In this document: piece by piece, positions 45,440 to 58,572 of the stretch
Layout: each line of letters opens with the position of its first letter
Position numbering within the stretch: position 1 is the stretch's first letter
Translations under genes and position numbers: made by a program
The notes under the pieces: generated by a model
The model's database searches: none
Told to the model about the DNA's origin: nothing
Seen by the model: the letters and a program-made list of their open reading frames with translations, nothing else
Assembly (NCBI RefSeq): GCF_017562075.2
Contig: NC_054081.1
Location: 22,379,793 to 22,443,792, forward strand
Length of the DNA: 64,000 nt
Origin: Anopheles merus
Lineage: Eukaryota; Arthropoda; Insecta; Diptera; Culicidae
Direction of reading: 5' to 3'

Positions 45440-45905
45440 ACCGGTTAATGTAAAGGGGACGACAGTGTGTCACGCTCACTGTCGCACGCACACTAAGCGC
45501 GGGCCTAATAGCTTGTCAATGTCAGCCTTTCGTACTAGGCCCGGCGAGTTGATTGCTGCCCTGAGCATGCTCATCCTTCTGTGCAGATAAGCAGCGGGGG
45601 CAGACTGCTTCATCTATTAATTTCACCGAAACGCCATGGTGTATCGCGACATTTGCTGTCTACTTGCCCGCACCCTTCTGGCCGGCCATGTCACGAATAC
45701 AATCCAGTAAGTATATCTCATAGTCGCGGTAGAATGTCCCACGTGACATCAATCATGAACGCATTCAGCACACCCTTGTTCTAAATGTCGAACTCCTGTG
45801 CCATCTCTTTCTGTGTCTTGCCAAGCGCCAGTATCAGGTGGTACGCTTCGCATATCAGCTGCTTGTCACCGTACTCGATGTGTACCATTTTTACAAAGTG
45901 ACCGG
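45440..45905 (-). pseudogene. Pgd: 6-phosphogluconate dehydrogenase fragment, second locus
   Basis: On the minus strand: HFVKMVH-IEYGDKQLICEAY (the catalytic HFVKMVHNGIEYGD block with NG lost), LGKTQKEMAQEF, NKGVLNAFMIDVT, IRDMAGQKGAGK, and EAVCPRCLSAQKDE followed by QLAGP. These are consecutive blocks of 6-phosphogluconate dehydrogenase, roughly residues 180-300 of ~480. Stops and small indels interrupt it, and the conserved Asn of the catalytic block is missing. Blocks run on without obvious introns, as in a processed copy, though Pgd intron positions are not known to me here. It overlaps the Pgd part of the palindrome arms at the AGQKG block. Confidence 0.82.
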
Positions 45906-46055
45906 TACCACATTTGTTGATTCATTAACAGCATCGTTCGATTGGACCCGTTCACCGTTCGATTTGATGTCTACCGGGCGAAAGGTGACGAATCGGGTAA
46001 AAATCAGTCAAACGACACACAACAAGATCTACCCACCTGGAAAATATCCTTCATA

Positions 46056-46595
46056 GGGTGCCTTCACGATTCTAGTTAGTTTTTTTGTATGGAGTTTGAC
46101 AGTTGGAGGCTGAAATCATGTAAACACTCCATACAAAACCACACAAAAAAATGGCCTGCAATTTTCAGTCTAGATTATTCTAGCCACAAAGCTAGAATTA
46201 GATTCGAGTACCTTCTCGAAAACACGGGTTTGTTTACATTTATCCCAAGGTGCATTAAAGAGATCACGTGGTGGAATCCGGAGTCAAAGTGTATGTAGTC
46301 CAGGTAGTCTCATAGCATGTTTTTTATAACCAAATTTGAACGTCACTTTTTGGCAGGATGGGTGAAAGCTTTAGCTCAAACAAGCTTTCTCGAAGCTTGA
46401 CGAATACACAAAACACTCTTAAAATCTTCATTCAGAACCAGAAGCGATAAAAATCAGCCTTCCAAATACATACACCTTAGGATAAGCCCACCTGTATATT
46501 GTACCGACTTAGATAGTTGCTCGAAAACTGCTATACAATGCAAACAGCTGACAGGCTGAAATTTCAGCCTACGAACTTAAAACGGAAAGGGCCCC
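46056..46595. mobile_element. 540-bp non-autonomous DNA element, copy 2
   Basis: Same length and orientation as 28,442-28,981, with substitutions throughout. Flanked by ATA on both sides (46,053-46,055, 46,596-46,598). The ends are GGGTGCCTT and AAGGGCCCC. Confidence 0.75.
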
Positions 46596-46608
46596 ATACA
46601 CGGAAAAA

Positions 46609-46809
46609 GCATCCGGGTGTCCATCGAATATCAAACTCTCTCAGCTTCAGTGGCAGTTATCCACTGAGTTCTCGATACCTTTGGATGCGGCCAATGACAT
46701 ACTACAAAGGTCACTGCTATCCTCTCTCGATAAGCGCTCAAGTGCACTTGCTCAGTCTGTGTCATCTTCTGATGCATCCCAAATGACAATGGGACCCCTT
46801 AAAAATTGA
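46609..46809 (+). other. Coding-like segment of unknown origin
   Basis: A 66-codon open segment ending in TGA starts right after the 540-bp MITE. It reads SGCPSNIKLSQLQWQLSTEF, ANDILQRSLLSSLDKRSSAL and SVSSSDASQMTMGPLKN. The composition (helix-like, Leu/Ser/Gln-rich) and codon use look protein-like, and it has no ATG near the start. It may be the C-terminus of a broken host or transposon gene. I do not recognise it. Confidence 0.3.
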
Positions 46810-47122
46810 CCAAAAAATGTCAAATTTTTGACAGGATCGGATTTTGGATCGGATTGAATAGAAAATCCGAACTTCTCAGAGGTGAGCGAATCAGTAATGA
46901 GAAAGCCATGGTGAGTAGCTATAGTGAATTATCGAAAAAAAAGTCAAATCTCACGCCTTTCAAAGTGCGTTCTTGTTTCGTGTGGCCATGGCTGCATATA
47001 CGTCATATCTGTTGTACCTGCGGTGTGTGTTGTGTAGTATTGTGTGTCGGTGTGAATTTTGTGCTGCGTGTGGAAGTTACTGGTGGAAAGTGGGTGGAAG
47101 GGACAGTGTGTAAACTTTTATT

Positions 47123-47299
47123 GTGTTGAATTTAACCGCGGTGTGGCTGGTGTCGATCCATGTGCTGGTGTTCATCATCCCGGGTGTGCTGTACATAGGC
47201 TGTTCCTCGCGCGCTAGGACGATGCAGTTACAAAGCAGCAAAATGCGGCGCTCAATGAACGACGGTAGTGCGGTAAAATCATGCATAGCCTGTTACGCG
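47123..47299 (+). other. Candidate first coding exon (weak)
   Basis: An ATG at 47,123 opens a frame with a strongly hydrophobic start (LTAVWLVSIHVLVFIIPGVL), like a signal peptide or membrane segment. A donor-like CGGTAAGG follows at 47,299. Upstream is GTGT-rich DNA resembling a 5' UTR. No downstream exon is identified and the frame continues past the donor, so this is only a candidate. Confidence 0.2.
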
Positions 47300-47539
47300 G
47301 TAAGGTACTGTTGTATAATTTGTAGTGCTTTATATGTGTGTAAGATTTTTTTTGAATTATTTGTAGGTGCTTTTGAAGCGTTTGTTTTAGATTTCTGCTC
47401 TGATTTTATAGTTAGTAACAAAGATCAACCTAAATCTGGATTATGTAGGTATTTATGGTGTTTTTTTGTTTATTATGTAATTTCATTAAAATTATTTTTG
47501 CTTGGTATTTCAGATTAATGGTGGTAAATTTTGGATCGT

Positions 47540-47720
47540 CAAATACGGTTAGTGTGGAGTAGGACATGTCCGTCGCGGAGTCGTAGGTTCAAGTATAGAG
47601 TGGATCGAGCCCCGTCCGGCTGCAATGACTGATTTATCCAGCTGCGTCCTATTGAATGAGTCTCAAACGTTGTAATAGGCTGGCATGATGGAGCAGGTCA
47701 TTACACCAAATCGATAAAGT
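47540..47720 (+). mobile_element. Possible second tRNA-derived SINE family
   Basis: GTAGGTTCAAGTATAG at ~47,584 is B-box-like, with a GTGGAGTAGG-type A-box-like word ~40 bp upstream. The stretch ends in an A-rich tail near 47,720. It differs from the main SINE. Weak evidence. Confidence 0.3.
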
Positions 47721-48246
47721 TTTAAAAATAAAATGCGATAAAAACTAATACGGTTGAGATAAGTTTGAAAGAAACCCTGATTTGTGGGGATGATTTGCTT
47801 TATTTAAGTTGTATTATAGAGCGCAATATATGTATACGTTGAACTTAAGTTTAGCAATGTAAATATAACTATTAGTCAAATATATTGGGAATACGCTTAA
47901 TCTGTGTTCTTTGCGTGTATAATACTAACCGTAAAATTATGTTTTGTTAAACCCGACCCTTTGGCACCAATCGAACCAGACATCCAACTCGAAGAAACGT
48001 ATAGAGTTATATGGAGGTGCTCCGCTAGACATCTCGAACAAACAAGACTCGAACCTGTTGAACGAATGGAATATTTTTTTATGTTGGATGTCGTGTTAAA
48101 TTAGTACCAGAGGGCCGGGTAACGTGTATGATTGTAGCTATCGGCTTCAGTCTTCCTGTTGAGTGCTATACTTGAACTTGCACTCCAGCTATACTATCCC
48201 TAAATATTAGTATAATAAATAGCTTGATTTAGTTTAATATATATTA

Positions 48247-48431
48247 GGCCGCAAATACACGATATGCGTTTCCGCGGGCGCGTTCAAACGTGCATAACAG
48301 TTCCGCAGAGATATTCAGAATGAGCATCTCTGCGTTTCCGTTGTAGCACATTCGAATGACATTTAATTCCTATGGCTGGATTTTATACGCGTTTCCGCGG
48401 GCGCGGAAACGCGCGTCGTGTATTTGCCGCC
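48247..48431. mobile_element. 185-bp PIF/Harbinger-like MITE, TTA duplication
   Basis: TTA lies on both sides (48,244-48,246, 48,432-48,434). Inverted ends begin GGCCGCAAATACACGA and (complement of the right end) GGCGGCAAATACACGA, and similarity continues through GCGTTTCCGCG for ~35 bp. A 3-bp TTA target and GG ends are the Harbinger signature. The interior is non-coding. Confidence 0.82.
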
Positions 48432-48434
48432 TTA

Positions 48435-49430
48435 CCCTTTTTCAATCTTTCGTGTACCATTATGTTACAATACCTTCTCTGAATTAAACATATAGCTTTG
48501 ATCTCATTTGACTAAATATCCTATCCTATTTTCTATATTATCCTATCTGCTTGTAATCGACGGGACAAATGTAGTCGTCCTGCGAGTCTATAATGAGCAT
48601 GTCTATTAATGATGTGTTTGGTTGATAGATAGCACGATGCAGGGCATGATTTTCGTATTGTATGTTATCCTATCTAGCTACTGTTTTGACCTTTCCTCAT
48701 ATGTCTATTATATTAAAATTTCAGCTCATAGCGATAGCACTTGAACGTCTTATGAAACTTGGAAAAAAATCGTTGTCAAAAAGTAAGCTGCATTCCGTTA
48801 TGTATGCTGAAATGACCATATTATTTTTTATTTATTAATAACGTCAACATTTACCATGTACTGGAAAGGTATAGTTTGGATGAACTTACCATTTTAAAAT
48901 TGCACAGTCTGATCATGAGCAATCGAATCAGAAGGGCGCGAGGAAATGGTTGGCAGACCGGGACAATTTTGTGCAGCATACGCTAAATAAAGAAACAAAA
49001 TGCATTAGTAATATTATTTTTAGTAGGTTCAATAAAAAGAAGTCTGGTTTTTTTACCTTCACAGTATAATTTCCCTTATAATTGTTGGCACAACAATAAC
49101 GACGGGTATGTATAGTAGTTTAATCGAGTTGGTTTATGCCGTCCGTCCATAGTTGCATTCTTTTTTCACTCGCTTTTTGCCATCAAATATCCGCTGTAGA
49201 AGAATCTGAAACATTACGACGATAAAGCATAACTAATTAATCTTTTAACAATTCCTGTTCCGAACATCTTCCACTGTTTTAAATGATAATTTCTTATACT
49301 TATCTGGTTTATCCAGCTATTGCATTTTGCTGTGACCCTGTTGTCTCACTGCTTTCTTCTTTCCTTATACGTTTGGTTTATCACGGATATATCTTGCAAA
49401 AAACTTGCACTGCAGTAAAATGAACTAAAT
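48435..49430. other. AT-rich non-coding DNA
   Basis: No gene, repeat copy or transposon protein is recognised. Confidence 0.45.
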
Positions 49431-50444
49431 AAACACTGTAATTGCCACAAAACCGGTATATTGCACAGGGAATCGCACTAATTTTAAATTTCAGCACGAA
49501 ACCTTCTTCCAAACAAAACACTTTATGCCGTCTCGCGAATCATCACATATGCACACATACATCACACAGCCACACATGGAGCCCTCACCATACGGCAGAC
49601 CGTTCAACTCATATGAGCAAGATCGGCAGCCGATCCAAAATCCGACCTCACTATCATGTGGTAAGGCATCTCATCGAATCGACGGGGCGCGCCAGATCGT
49701 CTCATGAGAAAATTTGGCGCTAGCCAGAATGCTCACCATACAAACTTCTGTAACTCACCATGCCGATGAGAAAGACAATGCTCGCTCAGTATGGAGGAGG
49801 CAGCCGAAGACAGCGTCTCAGTATGGAAACGTCAAGCTGACATCGGGCTCGCTATAGTGAGATGCTGTCCGATTGTCATTTGGAATCCTTTTCGAGCACC
49901 ACAATACGTAATCGCACATGCACTCCCGCAACAGTTAACACAACCACAGTTTACACTTTGACAGCCGGCCTGACGTCACAGTTTTTCGAGAGAGCACATA
50001 GCGCATGGCAAGAGAGCGATGAGAGCGACAATTTCTCGTGCGATTATTATCACTCTTTTGTTTCATTGGCATGGTGTGCATTGGCATGGTGTGCAAAGAG
50101 TTTGTTAATCGAAGGATGTTCCGCAACATATCATACCCAAGTCATCAAACAGCAACACAAGTTTATCAAAAACCATCACGTATCATAACAAATCCGACCA
50201 CACATACAGGCAGGTTTACGAGTATGATCCCGAGTACACCCACAACCAACACGATAATAGCAGACATTTCGCAAGCATCAGCAGCACAGCAGCTACAACA
50301 TCATCAACAACACTTCGAGCAACAACAAAGCCAACTACAAAGCGAACAGCAACACCAGATGCAACAGCAATAACAACAAAAACTCCAACAACAACAAATT
50401 ATAGCCATTGTCCGCAGATCGTTCGACAGTACGAACGTTCTAGT

Positions 50445-50863
50445 AAGATTAATTTTTATTACCAAAACACAGATGGTATCAAATCCAAACTTAATGATCT
50501 TCGATTAATTCTCACGGACACTAGCAATGATGCTATCATTTTCAATGAAACATGGTTAAACGAATCAATACCTTTATATTTGTTCACTGCAGATAACTCT
50601 CGTGTATAGGTGCGATCGTTCGTCTAGTAATAGCTCCTTCCCTTGTGGTGATGGAATACTAATTGCTTGCGCCCCCTAATTGCATTACACACATTCACAT
50701 CTCGCTCGAATTAGTATGTGTACAAATCTACCATACAGCATTTAACATTAATGAATGAGTAATGTATATTCCCCCTGACCTAAGCAACAATGTAGCGCTG
50801 TTGCATGAAGTTGTTTCTCCCGATACGCAAATTAACCATGGTATGTAAGACAGGAATATTATG
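50445..50863 (+). pseudogene. CR1 ORF2 endonuclease, N-terminal part
   Basis: INFYYQNTDGIKSKLNDLRL (metal-binding Asn region) and AIIFNETWLNES (catalytic Glu) identify the start of a CR1-type endonuclease. Stops follow from ~50,607, then a GDGILIAC-like block. The reading runs into the hAT-like element at 50,872 within what becomes the LLCNDFN motif on the other side (53,680). Upstream, 50,270-50,370 is Gln-rich coding-like DNA, possibly ORF1. Confidence 0.72.
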
Positions 50864-50871
50864 CTCTTATG

Positions 50872-53679
<2,808 letters not shown>

Positions 53680-54094
53680 CTCTTATGTAATGATTTCAAC
53701 ATGCCATCGCTTCGCTGGGTGATGTGTAATGACTTTTTTCTCCCTGCTCTTTCTTTCCTTCGGTAGCCCACCTAATAGATGGCCGAAATGAGTGTAACAT
53801 AAAACAAATATCTAGCATTAAGAACACTTTGAATTGGCAACTAGATCTGGTATTCATATACGAGGTAGTACTATACTCCGTTACATACGTTACATAGTCT
53901 CCTGCCCCAATACTCAACCTGAGTAAATACCATCGATCATAAGAATTTGCAATCAAGGCGCTTTTACCTTCCAGGAAGACTAATAACTTTACTAGGGCCA
54001 GATTTCAATTTTGAAAGCTTTAGCCAGATCATAAATGATTCCGATTGGTCATTCTTAGACACATCCATCTCGGTAAACCTGGCAGTAGAGCAGT
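53680..54094 (+). pseudogene. CR1 ORF2 endonuclease C-terminal part and linker
   Basis: Reading resumes right at the right end of the hAT-like element with LLCNDFNMPSLRW (the GDFN motif, Gly-Asp changed to Cys-Asn). It continues with LDLVFIYEVV and KYHRS-EF, and ends with the linker FSQIINDSDWSFLDTSISVN and AVEQF. Frames change and stops occur around 53,750-53,800. It is interrupted at ~54,095 by a SINE. Confidence 0.72.
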
Positions 54095-54288
54095 TTCTTC
54101 TTCTTTGGCATCCGCTGTCGGTCAAGGCCTGCCAGGTATTCACCCACTAGTGAAGTGAGCTTGGCTTTCAGTGACTAATTGTTACCATAGCAGGATAGTA
54201 AGTCCTACGTATGGAAGCACGGCCTATTCTGGACTTGAACGGGCATGTTGTTACGACGTACTAGTTGACGACTGTACCACCAGACCGC
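54095..54288 (-). mobile_element. tRNA-derived SINE, copy 9
   Basis: Minus orientation, GAA-rich tail on the left, tRNA-like end at 54,288. A small deletion removes the usual CCATGAC before GGGCATG. It interrupts the CR1 linker directly after AVEQF. Confidence 0.75.
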
Positions 54289-54330
54289 ACAGTGGTTTGC
54301 TTCAGAGCAATCGGCGGACATTGCTATTTA

Positions 54331-54750
54331 GGCACTGGTCTAATCTTGTTGCTCGCAACATTGTTGCTGGCGAAATGTATGGATTTTGACAGCTAGCGCA
54401 ACTTTGTTGCATGCCAAATTCAATCCAATTTGATTTTGTCTGGCAACATTTTTTATTTACCTTGGTCATGATGATCGGGTGTATGAAATGACACAGCAGC
54501 AGTGTGCGTTTTGTTGACATCCGCTAAATTTGGATTTTAAGCATTTATAATACATTGTTTGGTGTATATTTTGTTTTTTCAACACGTTATTCAACAAGTG
54601 AATGATAAAAAATAAACTCTGAGCTGTTAATTAGCAATTTTTTGACGCTAAACAATGTCAAAGCGAAATGTTGCCAGCAACATTCATAGACCACCTCAGC
54701 GATATGTTTCCGAGCAACAATGTTGCGCGCAACAAGATTAGACCGCTGCC
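54331..54750. mobile_element. 420-bp PIF/Harbinger-like MITE, TTA duplication
   Basis: TTA lies on both sides (54,328-54,330, 54,751-54,753). The ~40-bp inverted ends share GGTCTAATCTTGTTGC and GCAACATTGTTGCT (left from 54,331; right is the complement ending 54,750). No transposase is present. Confidence 0.85.
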
Positions 54751-54754
54751 TTAC

Positions 54755-55360
54755 TCTCAGTGTTTGGCCTATTTCAGTATCGATTGACTTTTACATAGAA
54801 TTTTTAATAATTTTGGACATACAGATGGCGCCACAAGTCAAACATTTTTTGGCTTCAGAATGACACTAGAAACAAACTCAAATTGATCACGTAATTTCAA
54901 TTTGAGTAAATGTAAGCATTTTAAATTATTATTATTTGAATATTCCCTGTTGCCCATGTCTACAATTATTAATTAACAATGACATAAATTTCAAAATGAA
55001 AAAAAAAATTATAAGTTAAATAATCAATTATTAGTTTTAATTTCAATCGTCAATTTTAAAATGAAATCAATTGATTCAAAAATATTAAATCGATTGTCTT
55101 GATAAGAAACTTATTGAATGAAACATTTGAAATATATTAAAAATTATACTTAAAAATTATAGATTTATGAAAAAATGCAATCAATTTCATTGTATATTTA
55201 ATATAAAATGTATCGTCTTTAATTTTGAATTTTAAAGGGTTAATTTTTTATATTACTTGTAATAAATTAAAACATTGTCGATTTTTTAAATGATTTATTG
55301 GCTACCAACTTATTACTTATGAATTTTAACCTATATCTTGTATGAGCGGCTCATTGAACT
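54755..55360. other. AT-rich low-complexity DNA
   Basis: Very AT-rich with TTTAAAAT and AATTAT words. No gene is seen. Confidence 0.5.
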
Positions 55361-55364
55361 GAAC

Positions 55365-55760
55365 CATAACATTGCATAATAGCAACCATCAAGTCACATA
55401 TAATGAAATAGGAAACACCGTACCCTCGTGTGTACAAACAGAACCGTCAACCGTCAGCGTAGGAAACAAAACACCGCGTAAGCACAATAACCCAGAACTG
55501 ACCTTACAGAACAATTGCAACCATATGTAAACCCAAAAACCTAACCCTCAGCATAACTGACATAAAACAGAAAGCGAAAGTAAAACCAAATCTAACTATA
55601 CTCGTAACTCGTATAAATAAAGATGTAAGATAAGACCGAGTACTGCTCAGTACGCACAGTGACACGGTTCAGTGGAGCCATTTAAGTCTTATCGTAATTC
55701 GCACAAACAACACAAATGTGTTAAATTAATTCTTTGTTTTTTTTTTGACGAATTGACCCC
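55365..55760 (+). repeat. LTR-like dispersed repeat, copy B
   Basis: Closely matches ~4,270-4,500 (e.g. ACACCGTACCCTCGTGTGTA and AACCATATGTAAACCCAAAA), with TATAAATAAAG at 55,613. It lies inside the interrupted CR1 element. No internal retrotransposon region flanks it, so it behaves like a solo LTR. Confidence 0.55.
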
Positions 55761-55989
55761 ACGAGTGATGTTTTATCCTTCTGCACCGCTTCTCTAACAA
55801 TTGCAACCTGATCCGAACATTACATAGTATTAAACAACTATCCTAGTCTAAGTTAAAATTAAAAGCGATAGAAATAAACAGAAAAAATATTTTTCTCTAA
55901 AGTCCGCGTCATCAGTTTACATCAGGAGTAAATACAGCTTTTCCTATGTGTTGACTTTATACCAAACCTCCCCTATCCCCACCATTGTC

Positions 55990-58100
55990 TAATCCCACCC
56001 TCCGATCCTTACGTAAAGACAGAGGTCGTGCACTTAGTAAACTAGATCTAACTGAATAAGTTTACCACCGGCGAATTTTTAAGCATGCAGCAACTTCCTA
56101 CCGCATTTATAATTGGGCAAGATACCGGCTTTACATGGGCAGACTGCAACTTTAGTTCCGCTCCGACCCGAAATCGTTTTGGAGGTTCGTTAACAAGAGC
56201 CGTAATTCCTCGACCTTTCCATCCATCGTGTCCCTAGGCTCTGCAACTGCTACAGCTTCTGGTGGAATTTGTTCTCTTTTTGCTGAACATTTTTCAAGCT
56301 ATTTTTATGAAACCCCTCCAGCTGATTTTAGCTGTCCACTGATATCCAATTTACCCAGTTTTTTTATAAGTCTTTTAGACGAAAATTCTGTGCAAAAGGC
56401 TTTAAATAAACTGAGGCAATCATATAAGTCTGTTCCCGACAACGTACCGGCAGCTATCTTAAAAGCTTGCAGCAGTATTTTTGTTCATCTTTTGTCAAAG
56501 CTCTTTCGTATGTCCGTAGCTCCATCATGTTTTCCAGCTTTATGGAAACAAGCTTGGCTTGTTCCCATCCACATGAAAAGTAACATCTCCATTATCACTA
56601 ATTTTCGTGGAATATCCTTGCTGAGTGCACCTTCAAAGATCTTCGAGACAGTTATGCATAACATTCTCCTCAATCAGACTCGACCATTCATCATTCCACA
56701 ACAGCACGGGTTTTAACACAACATATCGACCACCACGAATATCATGTGTCTCGTCCATTTTTTTAAATCAAAATAAGAATCTTTCCTGTACTTGATGTTG
56801 TGTATATAGATTTCAAATTCGCCTTCGATCGTGTTTCACACTTTTTGCTTTTAACTAAACTCGTCGCTTGCTTTGTCATCTCTTGACAATGTTCTTTTTT
56901 AAGTAATCGTGCTTATTGTGTTAAATATACAGGGTTTTTACTTGATTTCGCAAGCGTAGCAAAATTTAACGCAACCGCAGCAATTGACAGGACAACGGCA
57001 TCTGTATGGAACGTCATCACCCTTAAGGCAACCTTCGCACTTGACATCACAAGCGTGGTACACAATCACCTTACGCGTGATGACGTTCCGTAATTAACAG
57101 ATGCCGTTTTCCTGTCAATTGCTTCAGTTGAGTAAAATGTTGCTACGCTTGCGAAATCAAGTAAAAAACCTTGTAAAGATAAATTATCCTCTCTTTTTGT
57201 TTCAAATGATGATGTTTCTCAGGACAGCGTTCTCAGTACTTTGTTGTTCGTCCTATTAATAAATTATGTATGTTCAGTTCTCCCCTCTGTTACGAAGACG
57301 ATTGAAAGGTTTTTTAACCCATATTGGGTCGTGATGATTGTGATGTCCTTTAAATTATCTTTAATAATTTCTTCTCATGGTTCACGAGAAATTCTTTGTC
57401 CCTCTGTCCTAATAAGTGTAACATTTTAACATTCACTCGATCCCGCACTTTCATGTTACACCCTTATACCATAGATAGTGTAATAGGGTCAGCATTATTA
57501 AGGATCTTGGTGTATGGCTGGATAGGGATTTATCCTTCTCCGTTCATTTGGACCATACTATTGGCAATGCTAGAAGAACTCTCGACACTTTAAAACGTGT
57601 TGCACGTGATTTTTAGACCCAGTTTGTCTTATATCCCTGTACTGTGCAATCGTGAGGACAACGCTCAAATATTGCTCGATTCTTTGGACCCCACCGCCAA
57701 AGTACACATCGAACGTATTGAGCGGGTCTAACAAGCATTCACCAGATTTGCAATTCAGAATTTAGAGGGAGGTAGGGAGATGTCGTACGAGAATAGATGT
57801 AGGCTTCGGGTCTTGAAACTCAGGAAGATCGTCGTTCCATAGCTGCTCGGCATCACCGATGTTTCGCATTTGCTCTCCTCTATCTATCTTTATGTACCCT
57901 TCCGCCTTCTTCGTATGCGTCACCTTTTAATATCCCTTCTCGTCGTACACCTGTTGGTCGTAGAGATCCGCTACTACGTGCAACGAGTGTCTTTAATGTC
58001 TCTTCCCATCACTTTGATTATAATCTTTCCCTAACATCCTTCCGCAATCACCTAAAATCCTAATCAATCATTTGTACCATACTACCACTGTTTGTCATTA
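55990..58100 (+). pseudogene. CR1 ORF2 reverse transcriptase, decayed
   Basis: After GRALSKLDLTE and FRSDPKSFWRFVNKSRNSS, the frame 56,228-56,716 reads ICSLFAEHFSSYF, RQSYKSVPDNVPAAIL (where PGPDGIP is usual) and NFRGISLLSAPSKIFE, up to QQHGF. Motif A is partly visible (VYIDFKFAFDRVSH, ~56,805). After the TA-flanked MITE at 56,930, motif B reads SQDSVLSTLLFVLLINYVCSVL, with the PQG box lost. A post-RT block with GRDLGVW-like words and a 3' UTR lead to a TGAATATGAATAATAAA tail at ~58,222. Catalytic motif C is not recognisable, and the copy is inactive. Confidence 0.75.
56930..57173. mobile_element. 244-bp MITE with ~95-bp inverted ends, TA duplication
   Basis: TA lies on both sides (56,928-56,929, 57,174-57,175). 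It starts CAGGGTTTTTACTTGATTTC, and the right end's complement is CAAGGTTTTTTACTTGATTT. The arms pair through GCAAGCGTAGCAA, GCAATTGACAGGA and GGAACGTCATCAC, leaving only ~50 bp unpaired in the middle. It lies inside CR1 ORF2. Confidence 0.88.
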
Positions 58101-58572
58101 TGCTGCCTTTTAAAAGTTTAAATATTTAAAACCTCAAGTCAAATTAGAACATAACAATATATTACTTAAAGCCTGACTGGCAAAAATTGAAATTTTTTAA
58201 TTCAAATATGAATATGAATAATAAACATGTGCTGCAGGGAGATCAGCACGAATGGCTGGGCGTGCTTCTGTTTAATCTTTAAGGAGATGCATGAAAATAA
58301 AACGCTCAACCAGATAGAGCTTCAGGCAAGAACACTTCAGAGACCTTTATTCCAAACACACTCTGATGTAAGTATTTTCATTATATTTTAAGCCTGCCGA
58401 AGTAAATGGTCGAACCACCATAAGCCACACGTTCCCATTAGACCACAACTATCAACTGACGAATAGCGTTGTTAGATTGGGAGCGATTCAGGGCACTCAT
58501 GCATTAGATAATTCGTAAGCAAGTAATGTTCTGTTCGGTAACAGTAGTACTACTGCTAAGAATTGTAGTAAG

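Noticed and set aside
47123..47518. A 131-codon membrane protein gene
   Set aside because: Only the first ~59 codons look coding-like. The rest is Cys/Phe-rich translation of AT-rich DNA past a donor-like site, so only a weak exon candidate was kept.
49862..50373. Gln/His-rich open frames as a host transcription factor
   Set aside because: The stretch lies directly upstream of a CR1 endonuclease in the same orientation and includes repeat DNA shared with the palindrome, so a degraded ORF1 or UTR is more likely.
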